From: an uncultured bacterium
Lineage (GTDB): Bacteria; Bacillota; Clostridia; Lachnospirales; Lachnospiraceae
DNA: 46,578 nucleotides
Assembly (NCBI GenBank): GCA_905215775.1
Contig: CAJMRM010000016.1
Location: 1-46,578 of the forward strand
Direction: 5' to 3'
Shown here piece by piece: positions 38,320 through 44,373 of this stretch; position 1 is the first letter of the stretch, and every line of letters starts with the position of its first letter. Position numbers and translations under genes: made by a program. The notes under the pieces were generated by a model. That model saw nothing but the letters and a program-made list of their open reading frames with translations, ran no database searches and was not told where the DNA came from.

Positions 38320-38976
38320 CTAAATAACCGGAAGGACGAGATTCGGCCTCCGCCCGGAGACCACGCAGTCCCAGAAGCCCTTTTCGGCCTCCACGAGCCA
38401 CCGGATATCCTCCAGCACCTCATCCCTCTCCATAAAATAGTGCTTTGTCGTAATCCGGAGCTCTCCGCTCCGGCTGTCCTTTAACTGTGCCTTTAAGACC
38501 ACGAAATCATATCCCGTCACAGCCAGGTAATGGAGGATCTGGCAGTAATACTGGTCCGGGATCCTCCCGTTCCACTTGACGGTCTGCGCTCCCTGGAGGA
38601 TCTCCGTGGTCTTGATCTCCAGGATCCCGTGCCGCCCCTCCGGATCCACAAGCTCCCCGTCCAGGGAGGCATGCATCCAGGGGTACTCCGGGTTAAGGAA
38701 CATGTTGTTCTCCTCATACAGGACCTGGTACTGCGGGAAATCCATAGCAAACAGCGCTCTCAGATGCCCCTCTGCCTCGGTTCCATACCGGACATAATCC
38801 CGGTCTGAGATATCCTCCGGAAGTACCAGCCCCATCTTCTCCTCCCAGAGCTGGACGTTGTCCTTATAGGGGCTCAGCCCCACACAGGCAGCTGCATCCG
38901 ACCCGCCGATATGGTTTTTTCGTGCTTCCAGCCAGGCGATACGATCAGGAAGTACATACTTCTGGGCTGGCATCAT
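38320..38976 (-). CDS. YqaJ-type viral recombinase exonuclease
   Basis: 218 residues, lambda exonuclease fold. GGSDAAACVGLSPYKDNVQL, VRYGTEAEGHLRALFAMDFP, HASLDGELVDPEGRHGILEI with the catalytic D...EIK triad (DGEL, LEIKT) and QYYCQILHYLAVTGYDFVVL are all YqaJ marks. Processes DNA ends for recombination. ATG overlaps the upstream stop. Confidence 0.9.
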   Translation of the reverse strand: MMPAQKYVLPDRIAWLEARKNHIGGSDAAACVGLSPYKDNVQLWEEKMGLVLPEDISDRDYVRYGTEAEGHLRALFAMDFPQYQVLYEENNMFLNPEYPWMHASLDGELVDPEGRHGILEIKTTEILQGAQTVKWNGRIPDQYYCQILHYLAVTGYDFVVLKAQLKDSRSGELRITTKHYFMERDEVLEDIRWLVEAEKGFWDCVVSGRRPNLVLPVI

Positions 38977-39395
38977 CCTGCAATCCTCTCAATCACCTTT
39001 TTCAACTCCTCGCTCAATGCTTCCGCTATGTCTTCCTGAATTCCGCAGATATCAATTCCCATACCGCTGTATTCAGTTCCAACAAAGAGTACGTTACCTG
39101 CAATCGGACAACCATGCCTGTCTGTCATGTACAGCCAGCTCCCCAGCATATTCGATTCCAAATTCTTAAGCAGTCCTTCCTCGTCAACCAGCATCACAGG
39201 TGGAGTATCTTTGTTCTTTATCTCCAATTCCGCCAGAATCTTCGTGTAGAGCCTTCTCGGCTTTACTATTTCATAAAGTTCACAGTCCTCACCAATCAGT
39301 TTGCGGAATGCTTCATTGTGTGTCCGGTAGGATCCTTCCGGATAGTCGTGAATGGTTACTTTTAAGTCTGTCGAAACCCGAATCAATTTTTTCAT
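38973..39395 (-). CDS. DUF3846-like protein
   Basis: 140 residues. GSWLYMTDRHGCPIAGNVLF with VGTEYSGMGIDICGIQED is the DUF3846 pattern; the N-terminal half (KVTIHDYPEGSYRTHNEAFR) gives the ubiquitin-like beta part. Function unknown. It precedes the YqaJ gene and overlaps it. Confidence 0.7.
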   Translation of the reverse strand: MKKLIRVSTDLKVTIHDYPEGSYRTHNEAFRKLIGEDCELYEIVKPRRLYTKILAELEIKNKDTPPVMLVDEEGLLKNLESNMLGSWLYMTDRHGCPIAGNVLFVGTEYSGMGIDICGIQEDIAEALSEELKKVIERIAG

Positions 39396-39444
39396 TGATT
39401 TCCTCCTGTTTTTGCCCTACAATAAGGGTGTGTGAATTTATTTG

Positions 39445-39699
39445 TTACTTGAGTCCCCTGGAAGTTGCCGCTTCCGGGGATTCTTTTCTTTCCAGGATTC
39501 TAAAATACATCTCAAGCGCAAAATGGATGGCATGTGCCATGGTGTAATCTGCTGGAAATCCATGGGACCGCAGACACCGGTTATTTGCGTCCACCCGGGC
39601 TTTCAGCTGTTCTGCCTGCCAGCCCTTCAGATAAATAGTTGCCCCCGTGAGATCACTTCCTGGGAAACTAATTTTTACCGCCAGGCATTCGTCCTTCAT
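39445..39699 (-). CDS. Small hypothetical phage protein
   Basis: 84 residues. A short beta part (DLTGATIYLKGWQAEQLKAR) then a helix with AHAIHFALEMYFRILERKES. Function unknown. RBS GGGAGGTGCGGAC. A hairpin (CCCCGGAAG...CTTCCAGGGG) overlaps the stop codon. Confidence 0.58.
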   Translation of the reverse strand: MKDECLAVKISFPGSDLTGATIYLKGWQAEQLKARVDANNRCLRSHGFPADYTMAHAIHFALEMYFRILERKESPEAATSRGLK

Positions 39700-39715
39700 G
39701 TCCGCACCTCCCTCT

Positions 39716-39895
39716 CTAAAAGAAAACTGTCACTGCTGCCAGCCCGACTCCGAATCCGGCCCCGGCCAGGATCCCTGTGCCGATCAGCTCACCTCCGGCC
39801 ATCAGCATCCGGACCAGATCTCTCACAGTCCGGCGCCAGGTCCTTCTCCGGCGGCGTACCCGGCCTACCGGCATGTACTGGATCTCTTTTTCCAT
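39716..39895 (-). CDS. Small membrane protein
   Basis: 59 residues. Basic first half (GRVRRRRRTWRRTVRDLVRM) and one hydrophobic segment rich in Gly (LIGTGILAGAGFGVGLAAVT). Likely inner membrane with the N-terminus inside. The start at 39895 lies behind GGAGGTAAGGACA. Function unknown. Confidence 0.58.
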   Translation of the reverse strand: MEKEIQYMPVGRVRRRRRTWRRTVRDLVRMLMAGGELIGTGILAGAGFGVGLAAVTVFF

Positions 39896-39908
39896 TGTCC
39901 TTACCTCC

Positions 39909-40064
39909 TTAAATCTCGATTCTCCTGGTTTTACCATTACTCCGGTGTACCAGACACATCCGACTCTCTGATGCCCACAGGACCAGCCAGTCCCTGGCCA
40001 TCAGCCCGGCCTTTGCGATCAGCATCGCCTGCTCATCGGTCGGCCGCTTTGGTCTTCTTCTCAT
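39909..40064 (-). CDS. DUF6906-like small protein
   Basis: 51 residues. MRRRPKRPTDEQAMLIAKAG, then DWLVLWASESRMCLVHRSNG. It matches a small protein family very common in early operons of Firmicutes phages. Function unknown. RBS GGAGGTGAGGAGG. Confidence 0.66.
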   Translation of the reverse strand: MRRRPKRPTDEQAMLIAKAGLMARDWLVLWASESRMCLVHRSNGKTRRIEI

Positions 40065-40069
40065 CCTCC

Positions 40070-40288
40070 TCACCTCCTCTGCATGGTTTTTGTCTGAAGC
40101 TCTATCTGTTTCTGCCACCAGATCCACAGCCCCTCTGTATCATAAATAATTGGACTATTCGATTTCATCGGATCCAGTTTTGTAGCAAACCTCTGGTTCT
40201 TATCCCCATAGGCCCGCCGGAGAAATTCTTCCGGAAACCCCATTTTAATCAGTTCTGATGTTCTCATAATCGGCTTGGGAAATTTCAA
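40070..40288 (-). CDS. Small HTH-like regulator, TTG start
   Basis: 72 residues. RTSELIKMGFPEEFLRRAYG, DKNQRFATKLDPMKSNSPII and YDTEGLWIWWQKQIELQTKT look like a small excisionase/MerR-type DNA-binding protein. TTG at 40288 lies 8 bp after GGGAGG; a GTG further upstream overlaps the RBS and an ATG at 40267 is an alternative. It follows a copy of the repeated HTH tail. Confidence 0.5.
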   Translation of the reverse strand: MKFPKPIMRTSELIKMGFPEEFLRRAYGDKNQRFATKLDPMKSNSPIIYDTEGLWIWWQKQIELQTKTMQRR

Positions 40289-40301
40289 ATTTCTCACCTC
40301 C

Positions 40302-40367
40302 CTACTTCAGCAGCTCCTCGATGGTCACGCTCAGATAATCCGCGACCTTCTGAATCTTGTTTTTTCT
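40302..40367 (-). pseudogene. C-terminal remnant of an XRE regulator, copy 1
   Basis: Reads KNKIQKVADYLSVTIEELLK then stop. This is the end of a CI/Cro-like helix-turn-helix domain without a start. Copy 2 at 40902-40973 is nearly the same; about 57 bp match with 3 changes. Confidence 0.65.
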
Positions 40368-40371
40368 CCCT

Positions 40372-40418
40372 CTTAGTTCTATACTGTACTTACAGGCCCT
40401 GCCAGGCCGAGTATGAAA
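40372..40418 (+). promoter_or_regulatory. Promoter and hairpin leader of the 71-residue gene
   Basis: A possible promoter TTGTTT, 17 bp, TATACT ends at about 40385. A hairpin follows with stem GGCC/GGCC (40395-40408) and loop CTGCCA. The leader at 40990-41005 has the same loop on a different stem (CAGCA/TGCTG). Confidence 0.4.
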
Positions 40419-40432
40419 GAAAGGAGATTAGC

Positions 40433-40648
40433 ATGGCATTAAGTCCTAATGCAGGGAAGGACGAATATTTAATCGAGAAAAGTACTGGTATCGTTCATCA
40501 CCTGCAATATGAAACTGAAAACTGTAAGCTTATCGAAGTTGGGCCATCCAAAGCTACTATCGTTTGCAGTTATCAAGAAGCTGAACTAATTGCACTGACT
40601 CAATACGGAAAGACAGCTATTCCGTGTCCGCATTGCTGTAAGAAATAG
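40433..40648 (+). CDS. Small Cys-ended protein, rightward
   Basis: 71 residues, not recognised. YLIEKSTGIVHHLQYETENC, then AELIALTQYGKTAIPCPHCC. The paired Cys/His end could bind a metal. RBS AAAGGAG. It is transcribed against the early operon, which suggests expression in the lysogen. Confidence 0.5.
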   Translation: MALSPNAGKDEYLIEKSTGIVHHLQYETENCKLIEVGPSKATIVCSYQEAELIALTQYGKTAIPCPHCCKK

Positions 40649-40654
40649 GGCCGA

Positions 40655-40888
40655 TTAGGCTCTATTTTTCAGTTCAACCAGTTCTTTAAGGCCCTCTGGC
40701 ATATAAATCATTTCCGATTTAGGCCATCCGGCTTCACTTCCGATTTCCTTACAAACAGCAATGTTCACCGCGTCTCCATACACTCTGACACCGTCTTTAT
40801 CTATATCTGCCAAACGGTTGCCCTCTGTATCAAATACATGGACAGAGTGTCTTAAATCGTTAAACGCTGACAGTTTCTTAATTTCCAC
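40655..40888 (-). CDS. Small hypothetical protein, GTG start
   Basis: 77 residues. VHVFDTEGNRLADIDKDGVR, VYGDAVNIAVCKEIGSEAGW and PEGLKELVELKNRA. Unknown function. GTG at 40888 lies 8 bp after GGGAGG, directly behind the stop of HTH remnant 2. Confidence 0.5.
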   Translation of the reverse strand: MEIKKLSAFNDLRHSVHVFDTEGNRLADIDKDGVRVYGDAVNIAVCKEIGSEAGWPKSEMIYMPEGLKELVELKNRA

Positions 40889-40901
40889 CTCTATCACCTC
40901 C

Positions 40902-40973
40902 CTACTTCAGCAACTCCTCGATGGTCACGCCCAGATAATCTGCGACCTTCTCTGGAAAATCAGACTTTTCCAT
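40902..40973 (-). pseudogene. C-terminal remnant of an XRE regulator, copy 2
   Basis: 23-codon frame with its own ATG and AGAGGAG site: MEKSDFPEKVADYLGVTIEE then LLK and stop. It contains only the last helix of an HTH domain, so it is not a working repressor. Could still be translated. Confidence 0.6.
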
Positions 40974-41027
40974 GCTATACTCCTCTTATCAGCACTGCCA
41001 TGCTGAAAATAACAGAAAGGAGATAAT

Positions 41028-41321
41028 ATGCTAACTTTTTTACTCTATTGCGATTTATCTACAATGACCTGCACTTCTTACGACATTAATGCCGAACTTA
41101 AAAAAATATCTAGAAGCCATGTCCAGGTAAATGATTCTTTGTGGTTTTTTAAATACCCGGATGATTTTGATGGAAACCTATTACCCAAAGATGAACAGCT
41201 TTTTTATGACCACTTTGAAAAATTTACTAATGAAAATAGTATTATTTTCATTGAAGTTTTACGTAATGACCATTACTACAATTTACCTAATGAAGTTTCT
41301 TCATTTCTTGAATCGGATTAG
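41028..41321 (+). CDS. 97-residue AT-rich protein, rightward
   Basis: Not recognised. YDINAELKKISRSHVQVNDS, FFKYPDDFDGNLLPKDEQLF and FEKFTNENSIIFIEVLRNDH. The DNA is strongly AT-rich and unlike its surroundings, so it was probably acquired separately. RBS AAAGGAG. Its 3' end overlaps the next leftward gene by 35 bp. Confidence 0.52.
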   Translation: MLTFLLYCDLSTMTCTSYDINAELKKISRSHVQVNDSLWFFKYPDDFDGNLLPKDEQLFYDHFEKFTNENSIIFIEVLRNDHYYNLPNEVSSFLESD

Positions 41322-41484
41322 TCAAAGATTCATAAACATCCATCAGAGTTCTTATAGCCTGAATGTCACAAGTATTCAGGCTATCTTTTTCTGAAATCGC
41401 ATTTACTACCTGCAATACCTTCTTGGCTTGGCAATCTAAAATACATCTATGAATGGTTAATTCTCTATTCGGACTTGCTATCAC
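41287..41484 (-). CDS. Small helical protein after the Cro-like gene
   Basis: 65 residues. NRELTIHRCILDCQAKKVLQ, then SLNTCDIQAIRTLMDVYESL. Unknown. GTG at 41484 lies 5 bp after GGGAGG, directly behind the Cro-like gene, so it is the second gene of the early transcript. Confidence 0.5.
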   Translation of the reverse strand: MIASPNRELTIHRCILDCQAKKVLQVVNAISEKDSLNTCDIQAIRTLMDVYESLTNPIQEMKKLH

Positions 41485-41486
41485 TC

Positions 41487-41714
41487 TCACCTCCCTACTT
41501 CAGCAACAGACACATCGGGACTCTTCTCTTCTTCCAGAAAATACTCTACAGGTACATCAAAATACTTTGCCAAACTGAGAAGCTTGTCCGCCTTTGGAAC
41601 ACTACGACCACTTTTCCAATCTGAAAAAGTGGATTTTGTAATCCCTGTTTCTACAGCCACTCTGTAATCGGTCACGCCCTTTTTTTCTCTTAGCGCAACA
41701 TATCGTTCATACAT
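41487..41714 (-). CDS. Cro-like XRE regulator
   Basis: 75 residues. Helix-turn-helix: YRVAVETGITKSTFSDWKSG, VPKADKLLSLAKYFDVPVEY. The recognition helix TKSTFSDWKSGR is identical to that of the CI-like protein at 41906, so both should read the same operators. The last 15 residues (EEEKSPDVSVAEVGR) come from the shared repeat read in another frame, a sign of recombination. First gene of the leftward early operon. Confidence 0.85.
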   Translation of the reverse strand: MYERYVALREKKGVTDYRVAVETGITKSTFSDWKSGRSVPKADKLLSLAKYFDVPVEYFLEEEKSPDVSVAEVGR

Positions 41715-41741
41715 ATTTTTCCTCCTTTCCGAACTTCCCTA

Positions 41742-41770
41742 TTGATTTTAGTTCGGAAATCAGTTATAAT
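41742..41770 (+). promoter_or_regulatory. Repressor promoter (PRM-like)
   Basis: TTGATT (41742-41747), a 17-bp spacer and TATAAT (41765-41770). It reads right toward the CI-like gene with a leader of about 130 nt. Confidence 0.78.
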
Positions 41771-41835
41771 ACATTTACCAGATATAAAATAACCCGCAGC
41801 TCTTGGCTGTTTTGATTTCCGAACTTTGTACCTGT

Positions 41836-41864
41836 ATTATAAGACGGATTTCAGAACTTGTCAA
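41836..41864 (-). promoter_or_regulatory. Early lytic promoter (PR-like)
   Basis: TTGACA (41864-41859), a 17-bp spacer and TATAAT (41841-41836) on the minus strand. It reads left into the Cro-like gene and the early operon. Confidence 0.88.
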
Positions 41865-41905
41865 TAGTTTTTTGTACGGATTTTAAAACTTACGAGGAGT
41901 GCGCT

Positions 41906-42322
41906 ATGTATGAAATTTATTGCAAGTTAAGAGATTCAAAAGGAGTAAAAGATTCAGATGTTGTAAAAGCAACAGGAATTACAAAATCAACCTTCTCCGA
42001 CTGGAAAAGTGGTCGTAGCAAGCCTAAAAACGATAAGCTTCAAAAAATTGCTGATTATTTTGGGGTAACTATTGACTATCTGATGACCGGCACAGAGGAT
42101 AAAAAAGAACCTCCTGTCCTGACCGCCAGAGACGAGCGGGACATTGCTAAAGACTTGAATCGAATTATGGAGAAGTTGTCTGCCGGAGAAGACGGCCCTG
42201 CCTCCTACGACGGAGAAGAACTGGATCCGGAAGCCGCAGAACTTTTCCGGGACGAGTTAAATCTCGCCCTCCGCAGACTTAAGATAGTAAACAAAGAAAA
42301 GTACGGCCGCAAAAAGAAATAA
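41906..42322 (+). CDS. CI-like phage repressor
   Basis: 138 residues. HTH domain: YCKLRDSKGVKDSDVVKATG, ITKSTFSDWKSGRSKPKNDK, LQKIADYFGVTIDYLM. A charged helical C-terminus follows (LDPEAAELFRDELNLALRRL). No LexA-type autocleavage domain is present, so induction should go through the ImmA-type protease encoded 13 bp downstream, as in ICEBs1 and phi105. Start at 41906 behind ACGAGGAG. Confidence 0.88.
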   Translation: MYEIYCKLRDSKGVKDSDVVKATGITKSTFSDWKSGRSKPKNDKLQKIADYFGVTIDYLMTGTEDKKEPPVLTARDERDIAKDLNRIMEKLSAGEDGPASYDGEELDPEAAELFRDELNLALRRLKIVNKEKYGRKKK

Positions 42323-42335
42323 AAGGTGGTAGCTT

Positions 42336-42782
42336 ATGGGGGATGTTGAGAGGGTCAAGCGTATGGTCGCATCCTGTATCCGTAAATTCGGGACTACCGA
42401 TCCATTCGCGATTGCCGATCAGCTTGGTGTACTTTACCAAATAGGTAATTTAAAGTGCGACGGGTGCTATATGTTTTTAAAAAATCATCGGTATATTTTT
42501 TTAAATAGCGCTTTAAACCATCAAGAGCTGATCCTCGTAATGGCCCACGAACTGGGACACGCTCTGCTGGATCGAAAATCAAACTGTTATTTTATCCGGA
42601 ACAAAACATTTTTACTTAACTCAAAACTGGAACGAAGGGCAAATTTATTTGCAGCGTATCTTCTGATATCAGATGAGATGATATCAGAATACAAAGAATG
42701 CACGATTGAGCAGTTCTGCCAGGGTACAGGGTACCCGAAAGAGCTGGTTGAATTAAGGTTAAAACAGCCTACGGCGTTTTAA
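42336..42782 (+). CDS. ImmA/IrrE metallopeptidase
   Basis: 148 residues. Zinc motif MAHELGHALLDRKSNCYFIR, with the third ligand region LERRANLFAAYLLISDEMI. Normal length. It follows the repressor in one operon, the standard repressor-antirepressor protease pair of Firmicutes elements: on DNA damage it cleaves the repressor. Confidence 0.92.
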   Translation: MGDVERVKRMVASCIRKFGTTDPFAIADQLGVLYQIGNLKCDGCYMFLKNHRYIFLNSALNHQELILVMAHELGHALLDRKSNCYFIRNKTFLLNSKLERRANLFAAYLLISDEMISEYKECTIEQFCQGTGYPKELVELRLKQPTAF

Positions 42783-42808
42783 TAAAATACTTTCGGGAGG
42801 GAAGGAAT

Positions 42809-43555
42809 ATGGCACTTATAAAATGCCCAGAATGTGGGAAGGAATTTTCGGAGCGTGCAGCAGCTTGTCCTGTCTGTGGCTTCCCGACAAATGAAATAAT
42901 CACAAATACTCCTATTGGAGATACCTGTGATATAGCTGGTTCAGAAGAGTCTCTGTCCACAAAACTATGGAATGCTGCCCAGTCTGGCATCCAGTCTGCG
43001 GTTGAGACACATTCAAACGCTTATAAAGCCACCAGGCAAATTGGACCTGTCCAGATTGATGAAGTACACTCTGCATTCCGTATCCATGGTGCGGTTCCCG
43101 TAAATGGGAAAAAAGATGGAATCGGAAAAACCTTTTTTAAAGGAACCTTAGCCTTATCTACGATGGGAATGTCTTTAGCTGCCGAAAAACTTATCGGAGG
43201 AAATAAGCAGAAAGTCGGAAGCAAAGAGTGGCTTGATTTTTCTGATCTGCTTAATTATGATTTGCTCGAAGATGAAAGTCTTGTTACAAGCGGCGGAGTC
43301 GGACAAGCCCTCATTGGCGGTGCGCTATTTGGCGGCGCCGGTGCTATTGCAGGCGGGATAACCTCTAAGAGATCCCAGAAAAAGAAAATTGAATCTTTGA
43401 TTATTAAGATCACCACAAACTCTTTCTCATATCCGTGCTATATGATACCCTTAATTACAAAGCCCACAAAAATAGATAGCAAAGAATATAAGAATGCGTT
43501 TACCCTTGCCCATCAAATATTATCGGCTCTTGACGTTATTACCCATCGGCAATAA
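42809..43555 (+). CDS. Zinc-ribbon protein with glycine-rich hydrophobic segment
   Basis: 248 residues. N-terminal zinc ribbon CPECGKEFSERAAACPVCGF. Middle part has FKGTLALSTMGMSLAAEKLI. At about 175-195 a glycine-zipper-like segment, GQALIGGALFGGAGAIAGGI, may insert in membranes. The C-terminus is a small alpha/beta part. Third gene of the immunity operon, so expressed in the lysogen. Genes at this place often act in superinfection exclusion. No direct evidence for that here. Confidence 0.68.
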   Translation: MALIKCPECGKEFSERAAACPVCGFPTNEIITNTPIGDTCDIAGSEESLSTKLWNAAQSGIQSAVETHSNAYKATRQIGPVQIDEVHSAFRIHGAVPVNGKKDGIGKTFFKGTLALSTMGMSLAAEKLIGGNKQKVGSKEWLDFSDLLNYDLLEDESLVTSGGVGQALIGGALFGGAGAIAGGITSKRSQKKKIESLIIKITTNSFSYPCYMIPLITKPTKIDSKEYKNAFTLAHQILSALDVITHRQ

Positions 43556-43599
43556 TAAATTCCCCCCTCAGTCCTACTGGGACCCCAGGGGCACCCCCC

Positions 43600-43617
43600 T
43601 TGACAATATAATATACT
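43600..43617 (+). promoter_or_regulatory. Probable toxin 1 promoter region
   Basis: TTGACAATATAATATACT contains -10-like boxes TATAAT and TATACT but no -35 at proper distance. The same element occurs before toxin 2 (43942-43959). Weaker than the antisense promoters, as expected for a toxin. Confidence 0.4.
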
Positions 43618-43681
43618 TACCCGGGCAGCCAGTAGAGCGGCTGCGGTTCCCGCCCTGAGTCTTGGAAGGGAGGGATGCCTT

Positions 43682-43765
43682 ATGAGTACATATGAAGAAT
43701 TCCGGATCATCCTGGGCGTTGCCATGCTGATCGTAGCCATTCTGAATTATACCCATAAGAAATAG
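43682..43765 (+). CDS. Type I toxin, TxpA/BsrG-like (copy 1)
   Basis: 27 residues: MSTYEEFRIILGVAMLIVAI then LNYTHKK. The start MSTYE, one membrane helix and the basic end match the holin-like toxin family (TxpA begins MSTYESLMVMI). It should insert in and harm the membrane when over-produced. Leader of about 60 nt with structured elements. The mRNA faces an antisense RNA from 43868-43896. GGAGGG lies 7 bp before the start. Confidence 0.82.
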   Translation: MSTYEEFRIILGVAMLIVAILNYTHKK

Positions 43766-43803
43766 CCGCCCTGCTCTCTGGTAAAGAATAGGCGGCTGTT
43801 TCT
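43764..43803. terminator. Terminator shared by toxin 1 and its antisense RNA
   Basis: AGCCGCC (43764-43770) pairs with GGCGGCT (43791-43797), with T-rich runs outside on both strands. It overlaps the toxin stop codon. Confidence 0.7.
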
Positions 43804-43861
43804 TAGCTTCTTATAATCGCCAGGGCGGGGAGCCTTAACCTCCCTTACTGGCTGTCTTGTT
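43770..43861 (-). ncRNA. Antisense antitoxin RNA 1
   Basis: Predicted RNA of about 95 to 105 nt from the promoter at 43868-43896 to the terminator at 43764-43797. It is fully complementary to the 3' part of the toxin 1 mRNA, the arrangement of RatA/TxpA and SR4/BsrG in Bacillus. Its own 5' region resembles the toxin leader in sequence. Confidence 0.75.
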
Positions 43862-43867
43862 AAGTAT

Positions 43868-43896
43868 ATTATATGTCACCTGGACCTTTTTGTCAA
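43868..43896 (-). promoter_or_regulatory. Promoter of antisense RNA 1
   Basis: TTGACA (43896-43891), 17 bp, TATAAT (43873-43868), a full consensus promoter. Confidence 0.88.
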
Positions 43897-44028
43897 ACAG
43901 GAAAGCATACTTCTATCCCATAAGACCCCAAGGGCCACACCTTGACAATATAATATACTTACCCGGGCAGCCGAACAGGCGGCAGCTCTCTATCCGTTCC
44001 GAGCCTTTCGGAAAGGGGGAGATGCTTT

Positions 44029-44112
44029 ATGAGTACATATGAGGAATTTATGATAATTCTGGCGACAGCCAGTTTGATTGTTGCGATTCTGAATTACACC
44101 CATAAAAAATAG
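44029..44112 (+). CDS. Type I toxin, TxpA/BsrG-like (copy 2)
   Basis: 27 residues: MSTYEEFMIILATASLIVAI then LNYTHKK. Differs from copy 1 in the membrane part only (FMIILATAS against FRIILGVAM). The RBS AAGGGGGAGA can be hidden in a small hairpin (CCTTT CGG AAAGG). Tandem copies of such toxins are usual when each has its own antisense RNA. Confidence 0.82.
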   Translation: MSTYEEFMIILATASLIVAILNYTHKK

Positions 44113-44146
44113 CCGTCCTGCTCTTGGCGGAGGAGACGACTATTTT
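44111..44146. terminator. Terminator shared by toxin 2 and its antisense RNA
   Basis: AGCCGTC (44111-44117) pairs with GACGACT (44135-44141). TATTTT follows on the plus strand and ATTTTTTA on the minus strand. Confidence 0.68.
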
Positions 44147-44201
44147 AGGTTATTGACTCGCCGGGACGGGTAGCGTGCACCTACCTGTCGGCTGTCTTGT
44201 T
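44117..44201 (-). ncRNA. Antisense antitoxin RNA 2
   Basis: Predicted RNA of about 90 nt from the promoter at 44208-44236. Complementary to the 3' part of toxin 2 mRNA. Sequence differs from antisense RNA 1, so each RNA should control its own toxin. Confidence 0.75.
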
Positions 44202-44207
44202 AAGTAT

Positions 44208-44236
44208 ATTATATGTCACCTGGACCATTTTGTCAA
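44208..44236 (-). promoter_or_regulatory. Promoter of antisense RNA 2
   Basis: TTGACA (44236-44231), 17 bp, TATAAT (44213-44208). Almost identical to promoter 1. Confidence 0.88.
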
Positions 44237-44276
44237 ATCTGAATACCATTTCGTTGAGGTCGACAAAATGATCCAG
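44220..44276. repeat. 15-bp inverted repeat behind toxin unit 2
   Basis: CTGGACCATTTTGTC (44220-44234) pairs with GACAAAATGATCCAG (44262-44276), one G-U or mismatch, 27-base loop. The left arm is part of the antisense promoter; the right arm is probably a leftover of a third unit in inverse orientation. Confidence 0.55.
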
Positions 44277-44314
44277 ATCGGTTCTGGCTATTGATTATCG
44301 CATCAGAAATAATA

Positions 44315-44334
44315 AAAACCGGCCCCTGCGCCAA
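44315..44334 (+). repeat. 20-bp direct repeat, copy 1
   Basis: Identical to 44906-44925 (AAAACCGGCCCCTGCGCCAA). The pair flanks most of the KilA-N gene. Confidence 0.7.
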
Positions 44335-44373
44335 TATGAATCTGAGGTTAAATAGATTACGAAAGGAGTATCC

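Larger units (their letters stand above)
41726..41891. promoter_or_regulatory. Immunity operators (five sites)
   Basis: Consensus ATTTCCGAACTT. Sites at 41726-41736, 41750-41760 (inverted), 41815-41826, 41848-41859 and 41880-41891 (weaker). The core TTCnGAA is palindromic. One site lies in the spacer of each promoter. Confidence 0.75.

Noticed and set aside
41858..41905. Upstream ATG (41858) as start of the CI-like repressor
   Set aside because: It lies inside the lytic promoter and operator 4 and has no RBS; the ATG at 41906 has GAGGAG in front and aligns with the Cro-like start.
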